From: Allobosea sp. WAO
GTDB lineage: Bacteria > Pseudomonadota > Alphaproteobacteria > Rhizobiales > Beijerinckiaceae
Reading direction: 5' to 3'
Assembly: GCF_001509835.1 (NCBI RefSeq)
Contig: NZ_JXTJ01000017.1
Span: forward strand, 1-64,000
DNA length: 64,000 nt
A program made the position numbers and the translations under genes. Of this stretch, positions 19,043 through 27,657 are shown one piece after another; within the stretch, counting starts at the first letter, position 1; every line of letters starts with the position of its first letter. The notes below the pieces were generated by a model, which was not told the DNA's origin, did no database searches, and saw only the letters and a list, made by a program, of their open reading frames with translations.

Positions 19043-19909
19043 ATGAGCGATTCGTCCGAGACCTTCTCAAGCCTGCGCCGCGCGCTCGGCCTTTTGCGCC
19101 TGCTCGCCGGCGGGGACCCGGCTGGCATCCGTCTGAAGGACCTCGCCGACATGGCCGGCAGCAGCCAGCCGACCGTCCATCGTGCCCTGCGCGACCTGAT
19201 CGCCGAGGGCTTCGTCGAGCAGGTCGCGGGCGGCAAGCGCTACCGCATGGCGCTGGACTTCTTCGTGCTGGCGGCGCGGGCCGGGCAGGCCGGCGGCCTG
19301 CGCGAGCTCGCCCGGCCGGTGCTGCTGCGCCTCTCCGCGACGCTGAGCGACACGATCTTCCTCCTGGTCCGCAACGGCTACGACGCCGTCTGCCTCGACC
19401 GGATCGAAGGGCCTTTCCCGATCCGCTCCTTCACCGGCGATATCGGCGGCAAGGTTCCGCTCGGTCTGGGGCAGGGGAGCCTCGCCATCCTCGCCCATCT
19501 GCCGGAGGCCGAGCGCGAGGCGGTGATCCGCTTCAACGTCCCGCGGCTGCTCGACCGGGGCTTCCTCGACGAGGCCGGCCTGCGCATGGCGTTGGAAAAG
19601 GCGCGCGAGCAGGGCTGGGTCAATCTCAACACCGGCCTGATCCGCGGCATGGCCGGCGTCGGCGTGCCGGTCTTCGATGCCGAGGGGCGGGCGGTCGCCG
19701 CGCTCAGCGTCGGCACCCTGGCCGAGCGCCTCGGCGAGGAGCGCCTGCCGGGCGTTCTCGCCATCCTGAAGGCCGAGGCGGCGTCGCTCGGCGCAGGGCT
19801 GAACCCGTTCGACATCGCCTTGCGCTACCCTTCGCGCAGCCTGAGCGTCGTCGCCGATCAGATCGGCGCGGAGATCGCGGCGCCGCCGCCGGGGCGGAGC
19901 CAGCCATGA
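19043..19909 (+). CDS. IclR-family transcriptional regulator
   Basis: A 288-residue regulator. The amino part has the winged helix (LRLLAGGDPAGIRLKDLAD, then SSQPTVHRALRDLIAEGFVE), and the rest is the IclR effector domain with LDRIEGPFPIRSF and VPVFDAEGRAVAALSV. The frame opens at a GTG at 18998, but the ATG at 19043 (MSDSSETF) fits the usual spacing to the helix-turn-helix better. It overlaps the following kinase by 4 bases and faces the polyamine-type/dehydrogenase operon, so it may regulate either or both. Confidence 0.9.
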   Translation: MSDSSETFSSLRRALGLLRLLAGGDPAGIRLKDLADMAGSSQPTVHRALRDLIAEGFVEQVAGGKRYRMALDFFVLAARAGQAGGLRELARPVLLRLSATLSDTIFLLVRNGYDAVCLDRIEGPFPIRSFTGDIGGKVPLGLGQGSLAILAHLPEAEREAVIRFNVPRLLDRGFLDEAGLRMALEKAREQGWVNLNTGLIRGMAGVGVPVFDAEGRAVAALSVGTLAERLGEERLPGVLAILKAEAASLGAGLNPFDIALRYPSRSLSVVADQIGAEIAAPPPGRSQP

Positions 19910-20862
19910 TCCTGGTCTGTGGCGAGGCGCTGGTCGATCTCTTCGTCGGTGCCGCCGAAGGCGGTGAGGTCCCGGCCCGCGCCGTCGCGGGCGGCTCGCC
20001 CTTCAATGTCGCGATCGGCCTTGCCCGGCTCGGTGTGGGAGCCGGCTTCCTCGGCGGGCTGTCGCGCGACCATTTCGGGCAGATGCTGGCCGAGCGCCTC
20101 GCGACGGAAGGGGTCGATACGGGCTTTCTCGTTCGCAGCGAGCGGCCGTCGACCATTTCGGTCGTAGCCACCGGCGCCGATGGCCAGCCGCGCTACGCCT
20201 TCCATGGCGAGGGCGCGGCGGACCGCTCGCTCACGCTGGCCGATATGCCGCAATCCCTGCCTGCGGAGATCGCGGCTCTGACCTTCGGTTCCTATTCGAC
20301 GGTCGCCGAGCCGGCAGCCTCGGCGCTGGCGGCCCTCGCCGAGCGCGAGGCCGGAAGGCGGGTGATCAGCGTCGACCCCAATCTGCGTCCCGGCGTCGAG
20401 CCCGACATGGCGCGCTGGCGCGCCATGGGCGAGCGCTTCTGCCGCTGCGCGACCATCGTCAAGGCCAGCGACGAGGATGTCCGCCTCGCCTGGGAGGGCC
20501 GCTTTTCTCTCGCCGAGGCGGCGCAATACTGGCTCGATTGCGGTGCGGAACTGGTCGTGATCACCCGCGGCGCAGAAGGAGCGCTCGGCTACTCCCGTGC
20601 CGGCAGTGTCGCCGTCGCGGCCCGCCCCGCTGCGGTTCGCGACACGGTCGGCGCCGGCGACAGTTTCCACGCCGCGCTGCTGGCGCAGCTTTCGCGGACA
20701 GGAAGGCTGCGGCGCGACGCCATCACGGCGCTCGGACTGCCGGAGATCGAGGGGTTGCTGCGCTACGCCGTAGCGGCGGCGGCAATCACCGTCTCCCGCC
20801 GCGGTGCCGACCTTCCCCGCGCGTCCGAAATCGACGCGGTGCTTGCGGCCGGGCGGGGCTGA
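19906..20862 (+). CDS. PfkB-family carbohydrate kinase, fructokinase-like
   Basis: A 318-residue ribokinase-fold sugar kinase. The amino end ILVCGEALVDLF and GGSPFNVAIGLARLG is the fructokinase-type substrate region, and the carboxyl DTVGAGDSFHAALL is the PfkB signature with the catalytic aspartate and anion hole. It phosphorylates a free sugar with ATP in the cytoplasm; fructose is the first guess. It is translationally coupled to the IclR gene by a 4-base overlap and ends convergent with the HAD phosphatase. Confidence 0.88.
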   Translation: MILVCGEALVDLFVGAAEGGEVPARAVAGGSPFNVAIGLARLGVGAGFLGGLSRDHFGQMLAERLATEGVDTGFLVRSERPSTISVVATGADGQPRYAFHGEGAADRSLTLADMPQSLPAEIAALTFGSYSTVAEPAASALAALAEREAGRRVISVDPNLRPGVEPDMARWRAMGERFCRCATIVKASDEDVRLAWEGRFSLAEAAQYWLDCGAELVVITRGAEGALGYSRAGSVAVAARPAAVRDTVGAGDSFHAALLAQLSRTGRLRRDAITALGLPEIEGLLRYAVAAAAITVSRRGADLPRASEIDAVLAAGRG

Positions 20863-20869
20863 GCAGTTC

Positions 20870-21541
20870 TCAGGCCGCGGCCGTCGCGAAATCCGCGGCC
20901 TCGTTGAAGGCGTCGAGCGTCCGCTCGGGCTTGAGCGCCTCGCAGGTTTCGGCATTGCCGAAGCCGTAGCGGGCCCAGAAGGCGGGAACGCCGATGTTGC
21001 GGGCAAAGCGGATGTCGGTCTCGGTGTCGCCGAGCATGAAGGTCTGCTCGGGGCCGATATCGGCGAAGCGTGGCGCGATCAGGTTGTGATAGCTGTCGGG
21101 CCGGGGTTTGCGGACGAAGCCCGGCGCATCACCGATCACCATCTCGAAATGCCCTTCTATGCCGAAATGCTCCAGAGCGGGTGCCAGTGATGCCTCGCCC
21201 TTGTTGGAGAGCACGACGCTGCGGCACCCGGCCGCCGAGAGACTTTCCAGCCCCTCGCGCACGCCCGGGTAGAGCTCGGTGAGGGCGAGGCCCTCGCCGC
21301 CATTGTAGATCTCGCGATAACGCCCGGCCCAGGCGGCGCGGTCAGGATCCTCCGGCGCCAGCCCGAGCAGCCCGCCGAAGAGGTCGCTCGCGACCGCGCC
21401 GCTGCCGATCGCGACATCGACCACGGCCGCGTCGGGCGCCGGCCGGTCGAAGGACGCGAAAGTCAGGTCGATGACATGGCGGACGGCGCCATGCGTGCTG
21501 CAGATCGTGCCGTCGAAGTCGATGATAGCGAGCTTGAACAC
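20870..21541 (-). CDS. HAD-family phosphatase, phosphoglycolate phosphatase-like
   Basis: A 223-residue haloacid-dehalogenase hydrolase. Motif I is IIDFDGTICS with the nucleophilic aspartate, motif II is VVLSNKG, motif III the lysine in VRKPRPDSY, and motif IV MLGDTETDI. A helical cap lies between motifs I and II as in Gph/PGP phosphatases. It likely dephosphorylates a small sugar phosphate. The start is GTG. It lies 54 bases beyond the DeoR regulator and probably belongs to its transcription unit. Confidence 0.87.
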   Translation of the reverse strand: MFKLAIIDFDGTICSTHGAVRHVIDLTFASFDRPAPDAAVVDVAIGSGAVASDLFGGLLGLAPEDPDRAAWAGRYREIYNGGEGLALTELYPGVREGLESLSAAGCRSVVLSNKGEASLAPALEHFGIEGHFEMVIGDAPGFVRKPRPDSYHNLIAPRFADIGPEQTFMLGDTETDIRFARNIGVPAFWARYGFGNAETCEALKPERTLDAFNEAADFATAAA

Positions 21542-21595
21542 GGTGCGGTTGGCCCTTTCCTGGCAGGTCGGTCCCCGGCGGCGTCGGACCTGCCC

Positions 21596-22375
21596 TTATG
21601 GATCGTCATTCGCGACGATGAGTTCGCAGCCGGCTTCGCGGATCATCCGCGTGGTTCCCGCCGGTGGCTGGCGGTCGGTCACCAGGGTGTTGATCTCGCT
21701 GAGATGCCCTAGGCGCGACATGGCGGCGCGGCTGAACTTGGTGTGGTCGGCCAACAGCACGGCGCGCCGCGCATTGCGCAGCATGGCGCGGCCCACGACG
21801 GCCTCGTCGTCGCGGTATTCGAGCAGATTGCCCTCTGAATCGATGCCGCCAATGCTCGTCATGTGCAGGTCGCAGCGATAATTCTCGATGAAGGCGGCGG
21901 CGTGCATGCCGCCCATGGCGCGGTTCTGCCCGAGCCACATGCCGCCGGTGATCAGGATCGAGATCTCCGGGCACTTATCGAGGATCGAGGCCGCCGCGGT
22001 CGAATTGGTGACGACGCGCAAGCCACGCGGCCGCTTCTCGGCGATGGCCTTGGCGAGCGCGTCGACCGTGGTGCCGGGCGTCAGGAACAGCGAGCTGCCC
22101 GGCGTGACCAAGGTCGCGGCGGCGCGGGCGATCGCCGCCTTTTCGCTGGCGGTCTCGACATGCCGGAAATCGTAATCGGCATTGACCGTGCTGAGATTGG
22201 CGCTGGCCCCGCCATGGTGCCGGCGCAGGTAGCCGCGATCCGACAGGTCCTGCAGGTCGCGCCGCAGTGTCTGCGGGGTGACGTTGAACGCCGCCGCCAA
22301 CTCCTCGATCGCGGCGTATCCGCGCCGGGAGAGGATGTCGAGAATCTCGCTATGGCGTTTGCTTAGCTGGGCCAT
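21596..22375 (-). CDS. DeoR-family transcriptional regulator
   Basis: A 259-residue sugar-phosphate-responsive repressor. Residues 1-57 are the DeoR helix-turn-helix (KRHSEILDILSRRGYAAIEE, FNVTPQTLRRDL, RGYLRRHHGGA), and the remainder is the DeoRC domain with LFLTPGTTVDALA and SIGGIDSEGNLLEY. The ATG chosen (MAQLSKRHS) is the usual family start; one seven codons upstream (MCSLPLV) is also possible. It faces the YihV-like kinase, and DeoR-type candidate operators lie in the shared region, so it probably represses the sugar genes to its right. Confidence 0.9.
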   Translation of the reverse strand: MAQLSKRHSEILDILSRRGYAAIEELAAAFNVTPQTLRRDLQDLSDRGYLRRHHGGASANLSTVNADYDFRHVETASEKAAIARAAATLVTPGSSLFLTPGTTVDALAKAIAEKRPRGLRVVTNSTAAASILDKCPEISILITGGMWLGQNRAMGGMHAAAFIENYRCDLHMTSIGGIDSEGNLLEYRDDEAVVGRAMLRNARRAVLLADHTKFSRAAMSRLGHLSEINTLVTDRQPPAGTTRMIREAGCELIVANDDP

Positions 22376-22420
22376 GACAAGCGGTAAGGAGCACATTTCG
22401 TCCCGCGTCAAGCGGAATGC

Positions 22421-22454
22421 GCGTTTTCGAATATCTAGGTTGCGAAAAGGAAAG
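22421..22454. promoter_or_regulatory. Candidate DeoR-type operator in the divergent promoter region
   Basis: TTTTCG (22424-22429) and its complement CGAAAA (22443-22448) form an inverted repeat 13 bases apart. Read on the minus strand the right part is CTTTCCTTTTCG, the tandem TTTC-like pattern of AgaR/DeoR-family operators. The position between the DeoR gene and the YihV-like kinase fits autoregulation and target control. Confidence 0.4.
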
Positions 22455-22562
22455 ATTGCTGCATCATTCCGCCTCGTCGCCATCCTGGTCGACCTGCCCG
22501 TCGAGCATCCGGGATTGGCCGGCGCCGGCCCGGCGGTCGCCGCAAGCGGGAATCCCGGTTTG

Positions 22563-23474
22563 ATGAAACGCAAGATCGTCTGCGTCGGAAACCTCGTCCT
22601 CGACGAGGTCTTCCAGGTTGCCTCCTTGCCGGCGTCCGGCATCAAGACCGGCGTTCTGGCCTATGAAAAGCGCTATGGCGGCCCGGCTGCGACGGCGGCG
22701 GTGGCGATCTGCCGCCTCGGCGGCACGGCGTCCTATTGGGGGCGCGTGGCGGACGATCCTGCCGGCGAGGCCGGCATCGCCGCACTGCGCCAGCATGGCG
22801 TCGATTGCGGCGGCGTCGCCGTTCTCCCCGAAGGCCGGACGCTGCGCGCCATCGTCATGGTCGACGCAAGGGGCGAACGCAGCATCGTCTCGGACCGGCA
22901 CGGGCTGTCCCTGGATGGTTCGGTGTTGCCGAACGATCCACTCGACGAGGCCGGGGCCGTCCTTGTCGACAGTCGCTGGCCGGCCGGGGCGCTGATCGCG
23001 CTCGACCGTGCCCGCGCCGCCGGCGTTGCCACTGTGCTCGACGCCGACGGCGGCGCGACCGCCGACAATCAGGCCCTGATCGACCGGGCGGATCACGTCG
23101 TCTTCTCGAGCGAAGGCCTGCGCGACCATGCCGGGGAAGGCAGCCCGGAGGAACTGCTGCGCCAATGTGCCGGCGACACCTCCAGGGTCGTCGCGGTCAC
23201 CCGCGGTTCCAGCGGCAGCCTCTGGCTGATCGACGGTGAAATCGTCGCTGTTCCCGCCTTCCAGGTCGATGTCGCCGACACCACAGGCTGTGGCGACACT
23301 TTCCACGGCGCCTATGCACTCGGGCTCAGCGAGGGGCGCGATCCGATCGCGGCCGCGCGCTTCGCCTCGGCTGCGGCGGCAGTGAAGGCCCAGCGCGGCC
23401 GCGGCTGGGACGGCATGGGAGATCGCGCTGCGATCGAGACGATGATGGCATCAGGCGCCGTCCATCCGGTCTGA
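22563..23474 (+). CDS. PfkB-family sugar kinase resembling sulfofructose kinase YihV
   Basis: A 303-residue ribokinase-fold kinase. From memory, long segments parallel Escherichia coli YihV: GGPAATAAVAICRLGG, the GRVADDPAG block, IMVDARGERSIVSD, a VDSRWPAGA block, VATVLDADGG, and DTTGCGDTFHGAYALGL near the end with the catalytic aspartate. YihV phosphorylates 6-deoxy-6-sulfofructose in sulfoglycolysis. Whether the sulfonate-binding residues are kept I cannot tell, so the substrate may be another ketose. It is divergent from a DeoR regulator, as yihV is from yihW. Start ATG (MKRKIVCVG) at the first beta-strand. Confidence 0.85.
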   Translation: MKRKIVCVGNLVLDEVFQVASLPASGIKTGVLAYEKRYGGPAATAAVAICRLGGTASYWGRVADDPAGEAGIAALRQHGVDCGGVAVLPEGRTLRAIVMVDARGERSIVSDRHGLSLDGSVLPNDPLDEAGAVLVDSRWPAGALIALDRARAAGVATVLDADGGATADNQALIDRADHVVFSSEGLRDHAGEGSPEELLRQCAGDTSRVVAVTRGSSGSLWLIDGEIVAVPAFQVDVADTTGCGDTFHGAYALGLSEGRDPIAAARFASAAAAVKAQRGRGWDGMGDRAAIETMMASGAVHPV

Positions 23475-23856
23475 TCCGATATCGGAGCGCCGTTCGTTTT
23501 CGCATGGCGCTTCGCAGCCGCTCGGCTGCGGCGGCTGGTCCTGCACGTCCTGCCGTTGGCTCGCGATATGTAAGAAAACGAAAATAGAGCTTGCGATATC
23601 GAAACGCGCATGCATCACTAGGTGCAGAAAAGAAGAATTTCGGGAGGCCGGATCTTTCGACCTTCATCATCGGCAGGGTGCGGCAGGGCTTGCGAAACTT
23701 CGCAGACCTTGCGGGTGCCGCCCTTCCGGCAATCGTGGCATGTCGCCTGTTCCAGGCGGCGGAGCTGCGGCGTGCCGGCCGATCGATCGGACGCTGCAGG
23801 CAGTTGTCTGCGGCGGCGCGAACCTGTGATTATAGCCGGCTAAGGAAACAGCATTC
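23475..23856. promoter_or_regulatory. 382-base non-coding leader between sugar kinase and aldolase-like gene
   Basis: No protein-like frame. It holds two further DeoR-type half sites, TTCGTTTTCG (23493-23502) and the complement of ATTTTCGTTTTC (23574-23585), and an 8-base GC stem (23513-23520 with 23523-23530). Its final part carries TAAGGA ahead of the aldolase ATG. It probably contains a separate promoter for the aldolase and transport genes, under the same DeoR regulator. Confidence 0.45.
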
Positions 23857-25263
23857 ATGGCGTGCTCCTCAATCACCGAACTCCTTGCGGATCTGAAGGC
23901 GATCAAGGTCGACCTGTCGGGCCCGAACCCCGATTTCTCGAAGAGCCAGCGGCCGCCGGACGAGATGATCGACCGCTGGGCGGAGACCGCGGCGATCGCC
24001 GAGCCGGAGACGCGCGCCGTCGCGATCTGGGCGATCCGTGAGGCGGCGCTCGCCGCCGGCATCGTGCCCTCCTCGGTGCAGGAGCTCTATCTCGCCTGCG
24101 CCGCCGGGAAGTGGTCGGGCAAGACCGTGCCGGCGATGAACCTGCGCGGCTGGAGCTATCACACCTGCCGCGCCGTCTTCCGCGCCGGCAAGGAGCTCGA
24201 TTCCAAGCTCTTCATCTTCGAGCAGGCGGTCGGCGAAGCGCTCTACGCCCAACAGCCGCCGCTGGAATACGCTGCAGCGGTGCTGGCTGCGGCGCTGCGC
24301 GAGGGCCACACCGGCCCGGTCTTCCTGCAGGCCGACCACGATCAGATCAACGCCAAGGCCTATCTCGCCGACCCCAAGGCGGAAGTCCGCAAGCTCGAGA
24401 GCATCATGCGCGAGCAGATCGCGGCTGGCATGTACAGCATCGACATCGACGCCTCGACGGTGGTCGACCTGTCGCTGGCGACGGTCGAGGATCAGCAGCG
24501 CGTCAATGCCGAGCTGACCGCGCACTTCACTGAGTTCGTGCGCGGCATCGAGCCGAAGGGCGTCTCGATCTCGCTCGGCGCCGAGATCGGCGAGGTCGGC
24601 CACGAGAACACCACGCCGGAAGAGCTGCGCGCCTTCATGAAGGTCTATCTGGAAGAGATGGCCAAGCGCGGTGCCAAGCTGCCGATCGTCAGCAAGATCT
24701 CGATCAATTCCGGCACTTATCACGGCGGCAAGGTTTTGCCGGACGGCACGCTCGCCGAGGTCAATGTCGACTACGAGCTGCTGAAGACAATCTCGACCAT
24801 CTGCCGCAGCGAGTACAACATGGCCGGCGCGGTCCAGCACGGCGCCTCGACCTTGCCGGGCACACAGCTCGCCAAGCTCCCGAAGGCCGAGGCGGTCGAG
24901 GTCCATCTCGCGCTCGGCTTCAACAACCTGATCTTCGATCACCCGGCCCTGCCGCAGGCGCTGAAGGACCAGATCAGGGAATACACCTTCGCCAATCACC
25001 TCTCGGAGAAGGGGGCCGGCGAGACCGATGCGCAGTTCTTCTACAACACCCGCAAGAAGTCCTGGAAGGTGATGAAGAAGCCGTTCTGGGAGATGCCGAA
25101 GGAGGCGGAGACGGCGATCATGGCCTCGCTGCAGGAGATGTTCCGCAACATGTTCACCTGGATGAATGTGGGCGGGACGAGCAAGCTGGTCGACGACAAC
25201 ACCACGCTCGTGAAGGTCGCGCCGCCGGTGCCTGAGGCGCTGCGCAAGGCGCGCGCGGCCTAA
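23857..25263 (+). CDS. Long class II aldolase-like protein
   Basis: A 468-residue protein, clearly longer than the 280-350 residues usual for class II fructose-bisphosphate or tagatose-bisphosphate aldolases. Family-type blocks are nevertheless visible: FLQADHDQ (metal and catalytic residues of the LxxDH motif), MYSIDIDAST, GAEIGEVGHEN, a HGG in TYHGGKV, and VQHGAST, matching the HGxS phosphate-binding loop. The extra length is in the amino end (about 1-110) and after residue 350. In context it would cleave the phosphorylated product of the adjacent kinase into two three-carbon units. Substrate is inferred. ATG start with TAAGGA upstream. Confidence 0.72.
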   Translation: MACSSITELLADLKAIKVDLSGPNPDFSKSQRPPDEMIDRWAETAAIAEPETRAVAIWAIREAALAAGIVPSSVQELYLACAAGKWSGKTVPAMNLRGWSYHTCRAVFRAGKELDSKLFIFEQAVGEALYAQQPPLEYAAAVLAAALREGHTGPVFLQADHDQINAKAYLADPKAEVRKLESIMREQIAAGMYSIDIDASTVVDLSLATVEDQQRVNAELTAHFTEFVRGIEPKGVSISLGAEIGEVGHENTTPEELRAFMKVYLEEMAKRGAKLPIVSKISINSGTYHGGKVLPDGTLAEVNVDYELLKTISTICRSEYNMAGAVQHGASTLPGTQLAKLPKAEAVEVHLALGFNNLIFDHPALPQALKDQIREYTFANHLSEKGAGETDAQFFYNTRKKSWKVMKKPFWEMPKEAETAIMASLQEMFRNMFTWMNVGGTSKLVDDNTTLVKVAPPVPEALRKARAA

Positions 25264-25369
25264 GGAGGACGATGGACGACGGCGCGCCCGCAACGACGGG
25301 CGCGCCTGCTACCCGAAGGCGCCGAATGGCGCTCGCGGACAATGATAATCAACCCGGGAGGAAACGATC

Positions 25370-26653
25370 ATGGATCTGCAACGTAGGTCTTCATTGCTGA
25401 AGTTCGCGGCGCTGTCGCTCGCCTCGATGATCAGCCTGCCGACGCTGGCGCTCGCCCAGCAGAAGGAAGTGCGATGGGGCCAGTGGAAGGGCACTGAGGT
25501 CGGCGAGAAGTTCATGGGCGAGCTCAAGGCTGCCTTCGAGAAGGACCATCCCGACATCAAGCTGACGCCGGTCGATTCTCCTTTCTCCGGTTTCCACGAC
25601 CGCGCCATCGTCCTGCACCAGGCCAAGAAGCTGCCCGACGTGCTGCTCGTGCAGGTCGACTGGGTCGCCGAGTTCGCCGATCTCGGTATGATCGAACCTA
25701 TCGACGAGCGTATTGCCAAGGAGCCGAAGGAGTTCTTCGGCAACATCCCCGTGACCTTCCACCAGAAATGGCGCGGCAAGCAGTACTACCTGCCGATCGA
25801 GAGCGGCGCGGTCGCACTCTTCTACAACACTGACCTGTTCAAGGCCGCCGGCCTCTCCGGCCCGCCCAAGACCTGGGGCGAGTTCGCGGAATATTCCCGC
25901 AAGCTGACCAACCCCGACAAGCGCCAGTTCGCGATCACCGGCACGCTGCAGGGCGAGCCGCCGACCAACATGACCTATGAGATCTACCCGCTGTTGCTGC
26001 AGGCCGGCGCCAAGATCATCGACGCCGAGACCAACAAGGCGGTGTTCAACAGCCCGGAGGGCGTTGCCGCCATCGAGTGGTATGTCGATCGCATCAACAA
26101 GGACAAGGTCTCCGTTCCCGGCGTGCTCAGCAATGGCGAGAAGGAGAAGCGCGCCAACTTCGCCTCCGGCAACGTCGCCATGATGTTCGAGGGGCCCTGG
26201 GGCATCGCGATCCAGAAGCAGCTCAATCCCAAGCTGAACTATGACATCGCCCCGCTGCCGGTCGGCAAGACCAGCGGCACCATGGTGCGCGGCTCGCTGA
26301 ACACCATCTCGTCCCAGGCTCAGGACAAGGACGCGGCCTGGACCTTCATGCGCTGGATGTCCGGTCCGAAGGGCATCGAGATGTGGGCCAAGGGCACTGG
26401 CGCCTTCCCGGCCCGCACCGACGTCTCGAGCCAGGACTGGTTCAAGGAGCGCACGCTCTTCCAGGCCTTCGTCACCCAGATGGCGGCGGCCAACGCCAAC
26501 TCGCCGTTCCTGGTGATGCCCAACGCCGTGCAGATGAACAAGATCATGAGCACGGAAATCCAGAACGTCGTGCAGGGCAAGAAAACCGCCAAGCAGGCGC
26601 TGGATGACGCCGCCGCCGAATGGAACAAGATCTTCGCCGCGGCCGCGAAGTAA
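25370..26653 (+). CDS. Sugar ABC transporter periplasmic binding protein (SBP family 1)
   Basis: A 427-residue MalE/UgpB-type binding protein. It has a signal peptide (LLKFAALSLASMISLP then ALAQQ, cleavage near residue 30) and family blocks VAEFADLGMIEPID, YYLPIESGAVALFYNTDLF, GNVAMMFEGPWGI and the closing AAAEWNKIF. It captures a sugar or sugar derivative for the two permeases downstream. The ATG has a strong GGGAGG site 9 bases ahead. It probably belongs with the aldolase-like gene 106 bases upstream. Confidence 0.92.
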   Translation: MDLQRRSSLLKFAALSLASMISLPTLALAQQKEVRWGQWKGTEVGEKFMGELKAAFEKDHPDIKLTPVDSPFSGFHDRAIVLHQAKKLPDVLLVQVDWVAEFADLGMIEPIDERIAKEPKEFFGNIPVTFHQKWRGKQYYLPIESGAVALFYNTDLFKAAGLSGPPKTWGEFAEYSRKLTNPDKRQFAITGTLQGEPPTNMTYEIYPLLLQAGAKIIDAETNKAVFNSPEGVAAIEWYVDRINKDKVSVPGVLSNGEKEKRANFASGNVAMMFEGPWGIAIQKQLNPKLNYDIAPLPVGKTSGTMVRGSLNTISSQAQDKDAAWTFMRWMSGPKGIEMWAKGTGAFPARTDVSSQDWFKERTLFQAFVTQMAAANANSPFLVMPNAVQMNKIMSTEIQNVVQGKKTAKQALDDAAAEWNKIFAAAAK

Positions 26654-26666
26654 CTCCCATCCGCCC

Positions 26667-26690
26667 GGGAGGGGCGTTCGCGCCCCTCTC
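26667..26690. other. Intercistronic stem-loop after the sugar binding-protein gene
   Basis: GAGGGGCG (26669-26676) and CGCCCCTC (26681-26688) flank a TTCG tetraloop, with one wobble and one extra pair beyond. It begins about 15 bases after the binding-protein stop. Such hairpins usually protect the upstream message from exonucleases and keep binding protein in excess over permeases. No T run, so full termination is unlikely. Confidence 0.55.
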
Positions 26691-26751
26691 CCATCGTACA
26701 GGGGTCGCCTGCCCGGAAAGACGGGCGGCGGCTCCGCATGATCGGCGTGCC

Positions 26752-27639
26752 ATGCTGACTTTCAAACAGAAGTATCGCGAAGAACTCCTCGCATTATCCT
26801 TCCTGTGGCCAGCGCTGCTGATCCTGGTCGCGCTGCTGGTCTATCCGCTCGGCGACGTCGTCCGCCTGAGCTTCTACGACAGCAATCTCCAGCGCGAGGT
26901 CTGGGTCGGGCTCGGCAATTATGTCGCGCTGTTCAACGATCCGCTGTTCTGGAAGGCCTTCATCCAGACTGTCGTCTTCACCTTCTTCAGCGTGGTGCTG
27001 CACCTGGTGATCGGGCTGGCGCTCGCGCTGCTGCTCAACATGCACCTCAACGCCACCTTCCGTAGCCTGGCGCGCGGCCTCCTGATCGTGCCCTGGCTTC
27101 TGGCGCCGACCGTCGCCGGCATGATCTGGGTGCTGATGCTGCAGCCCTTCGGCGTCTTCAACGGCTTGCTTGTCTCGCTCGGCTTCCTCGATCCGAATGG
27201 CACGATCTCCTGGCTCGGCGACCCCTCGACCGCGCTCGGCTCGGTCACGGCGATGAATGTCTGGCGCGCCTTCCCCTTCTTCATGGTGATGCTGCTGGCC
27301 GGACTGCAGGCGATCCCGAAGCAGCTTTACGAAGCCGCGGAGATCGACGGCGCGACGCTCTGGGAGCAGTTCTGGCACATCACCCTGCCGCAGCTGCGCG
27401 GCGTCATGACGACGATCGTGCTGCTCGATTCGATCTGGACCTTCCGCGCCTTCGATCCGGTCTACGTCATGACAGGCGGCGGCCCGGCCCATTCCTCGGA
27501 AGTGCTGGCGACGGCGATCTATTTCGACGGCTTCCAGAAGCTGAAATTCGGCTACGCCTCGGCACAGGCCGTGGTGATGTTCGTCGTGCTCTTCATCGTC
27601 AGCGCGATCTATGTGCGCCGCACGATGCGCAACGTCTAA
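26752..27639 (+). CDS. Sugar ABC transporter permease, MalF/UgpA type
   Basis: A 295-residue permease with six transmembrane helices (first about 13-34). The EAA loop EAAEIDGATLWEQFWHITLP, which docks onto the ATPase, is near residues 200-219. It follows the binding-protein gene after 98 bases containing a hairpin and precedes the partner permease by 18 bases. The ATG begins MLTFKQKYRE, and the upstream part of the open frame overlaps the binding-protein gene without protein character. Confidence 0.92.
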   Translation: MLTFKQKYREELLALSFLWPALLILVALLVYPLGDVVRLSFYDSNLQREVWVGLGNYVALFNDPLFWKAFIQTVVFTFFSVVLHLVIGLALALLLNMHLNATFRSLARGLLIVPWLLAPTVAGMIWVLMLQPFGVFNGLLVSLGFLDPNGTISWLGDPSTALGSVTAMNVWRAFPFFMVMLLAGLQAIPKQLYEAAEIDGATLWEQFWHITLPQLRGVMTTIVLLDSIWTFRAFDPVYVMTGGGPAHSSEVLATAIYFDGFQKLKFGYASAQAVVMFVVLFIVSAIYVRRTMRNV

Positions 27640-27657
27640 GCGTTACGGGAAAAAGCG

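Noticed and set aside
23513..23530. GC hairpin after the YihV-like kinase as an intrinsic terminator
   Set aside because: Eight-base stem but no T run and DeoR-like sites on both sides; termination is not supported.
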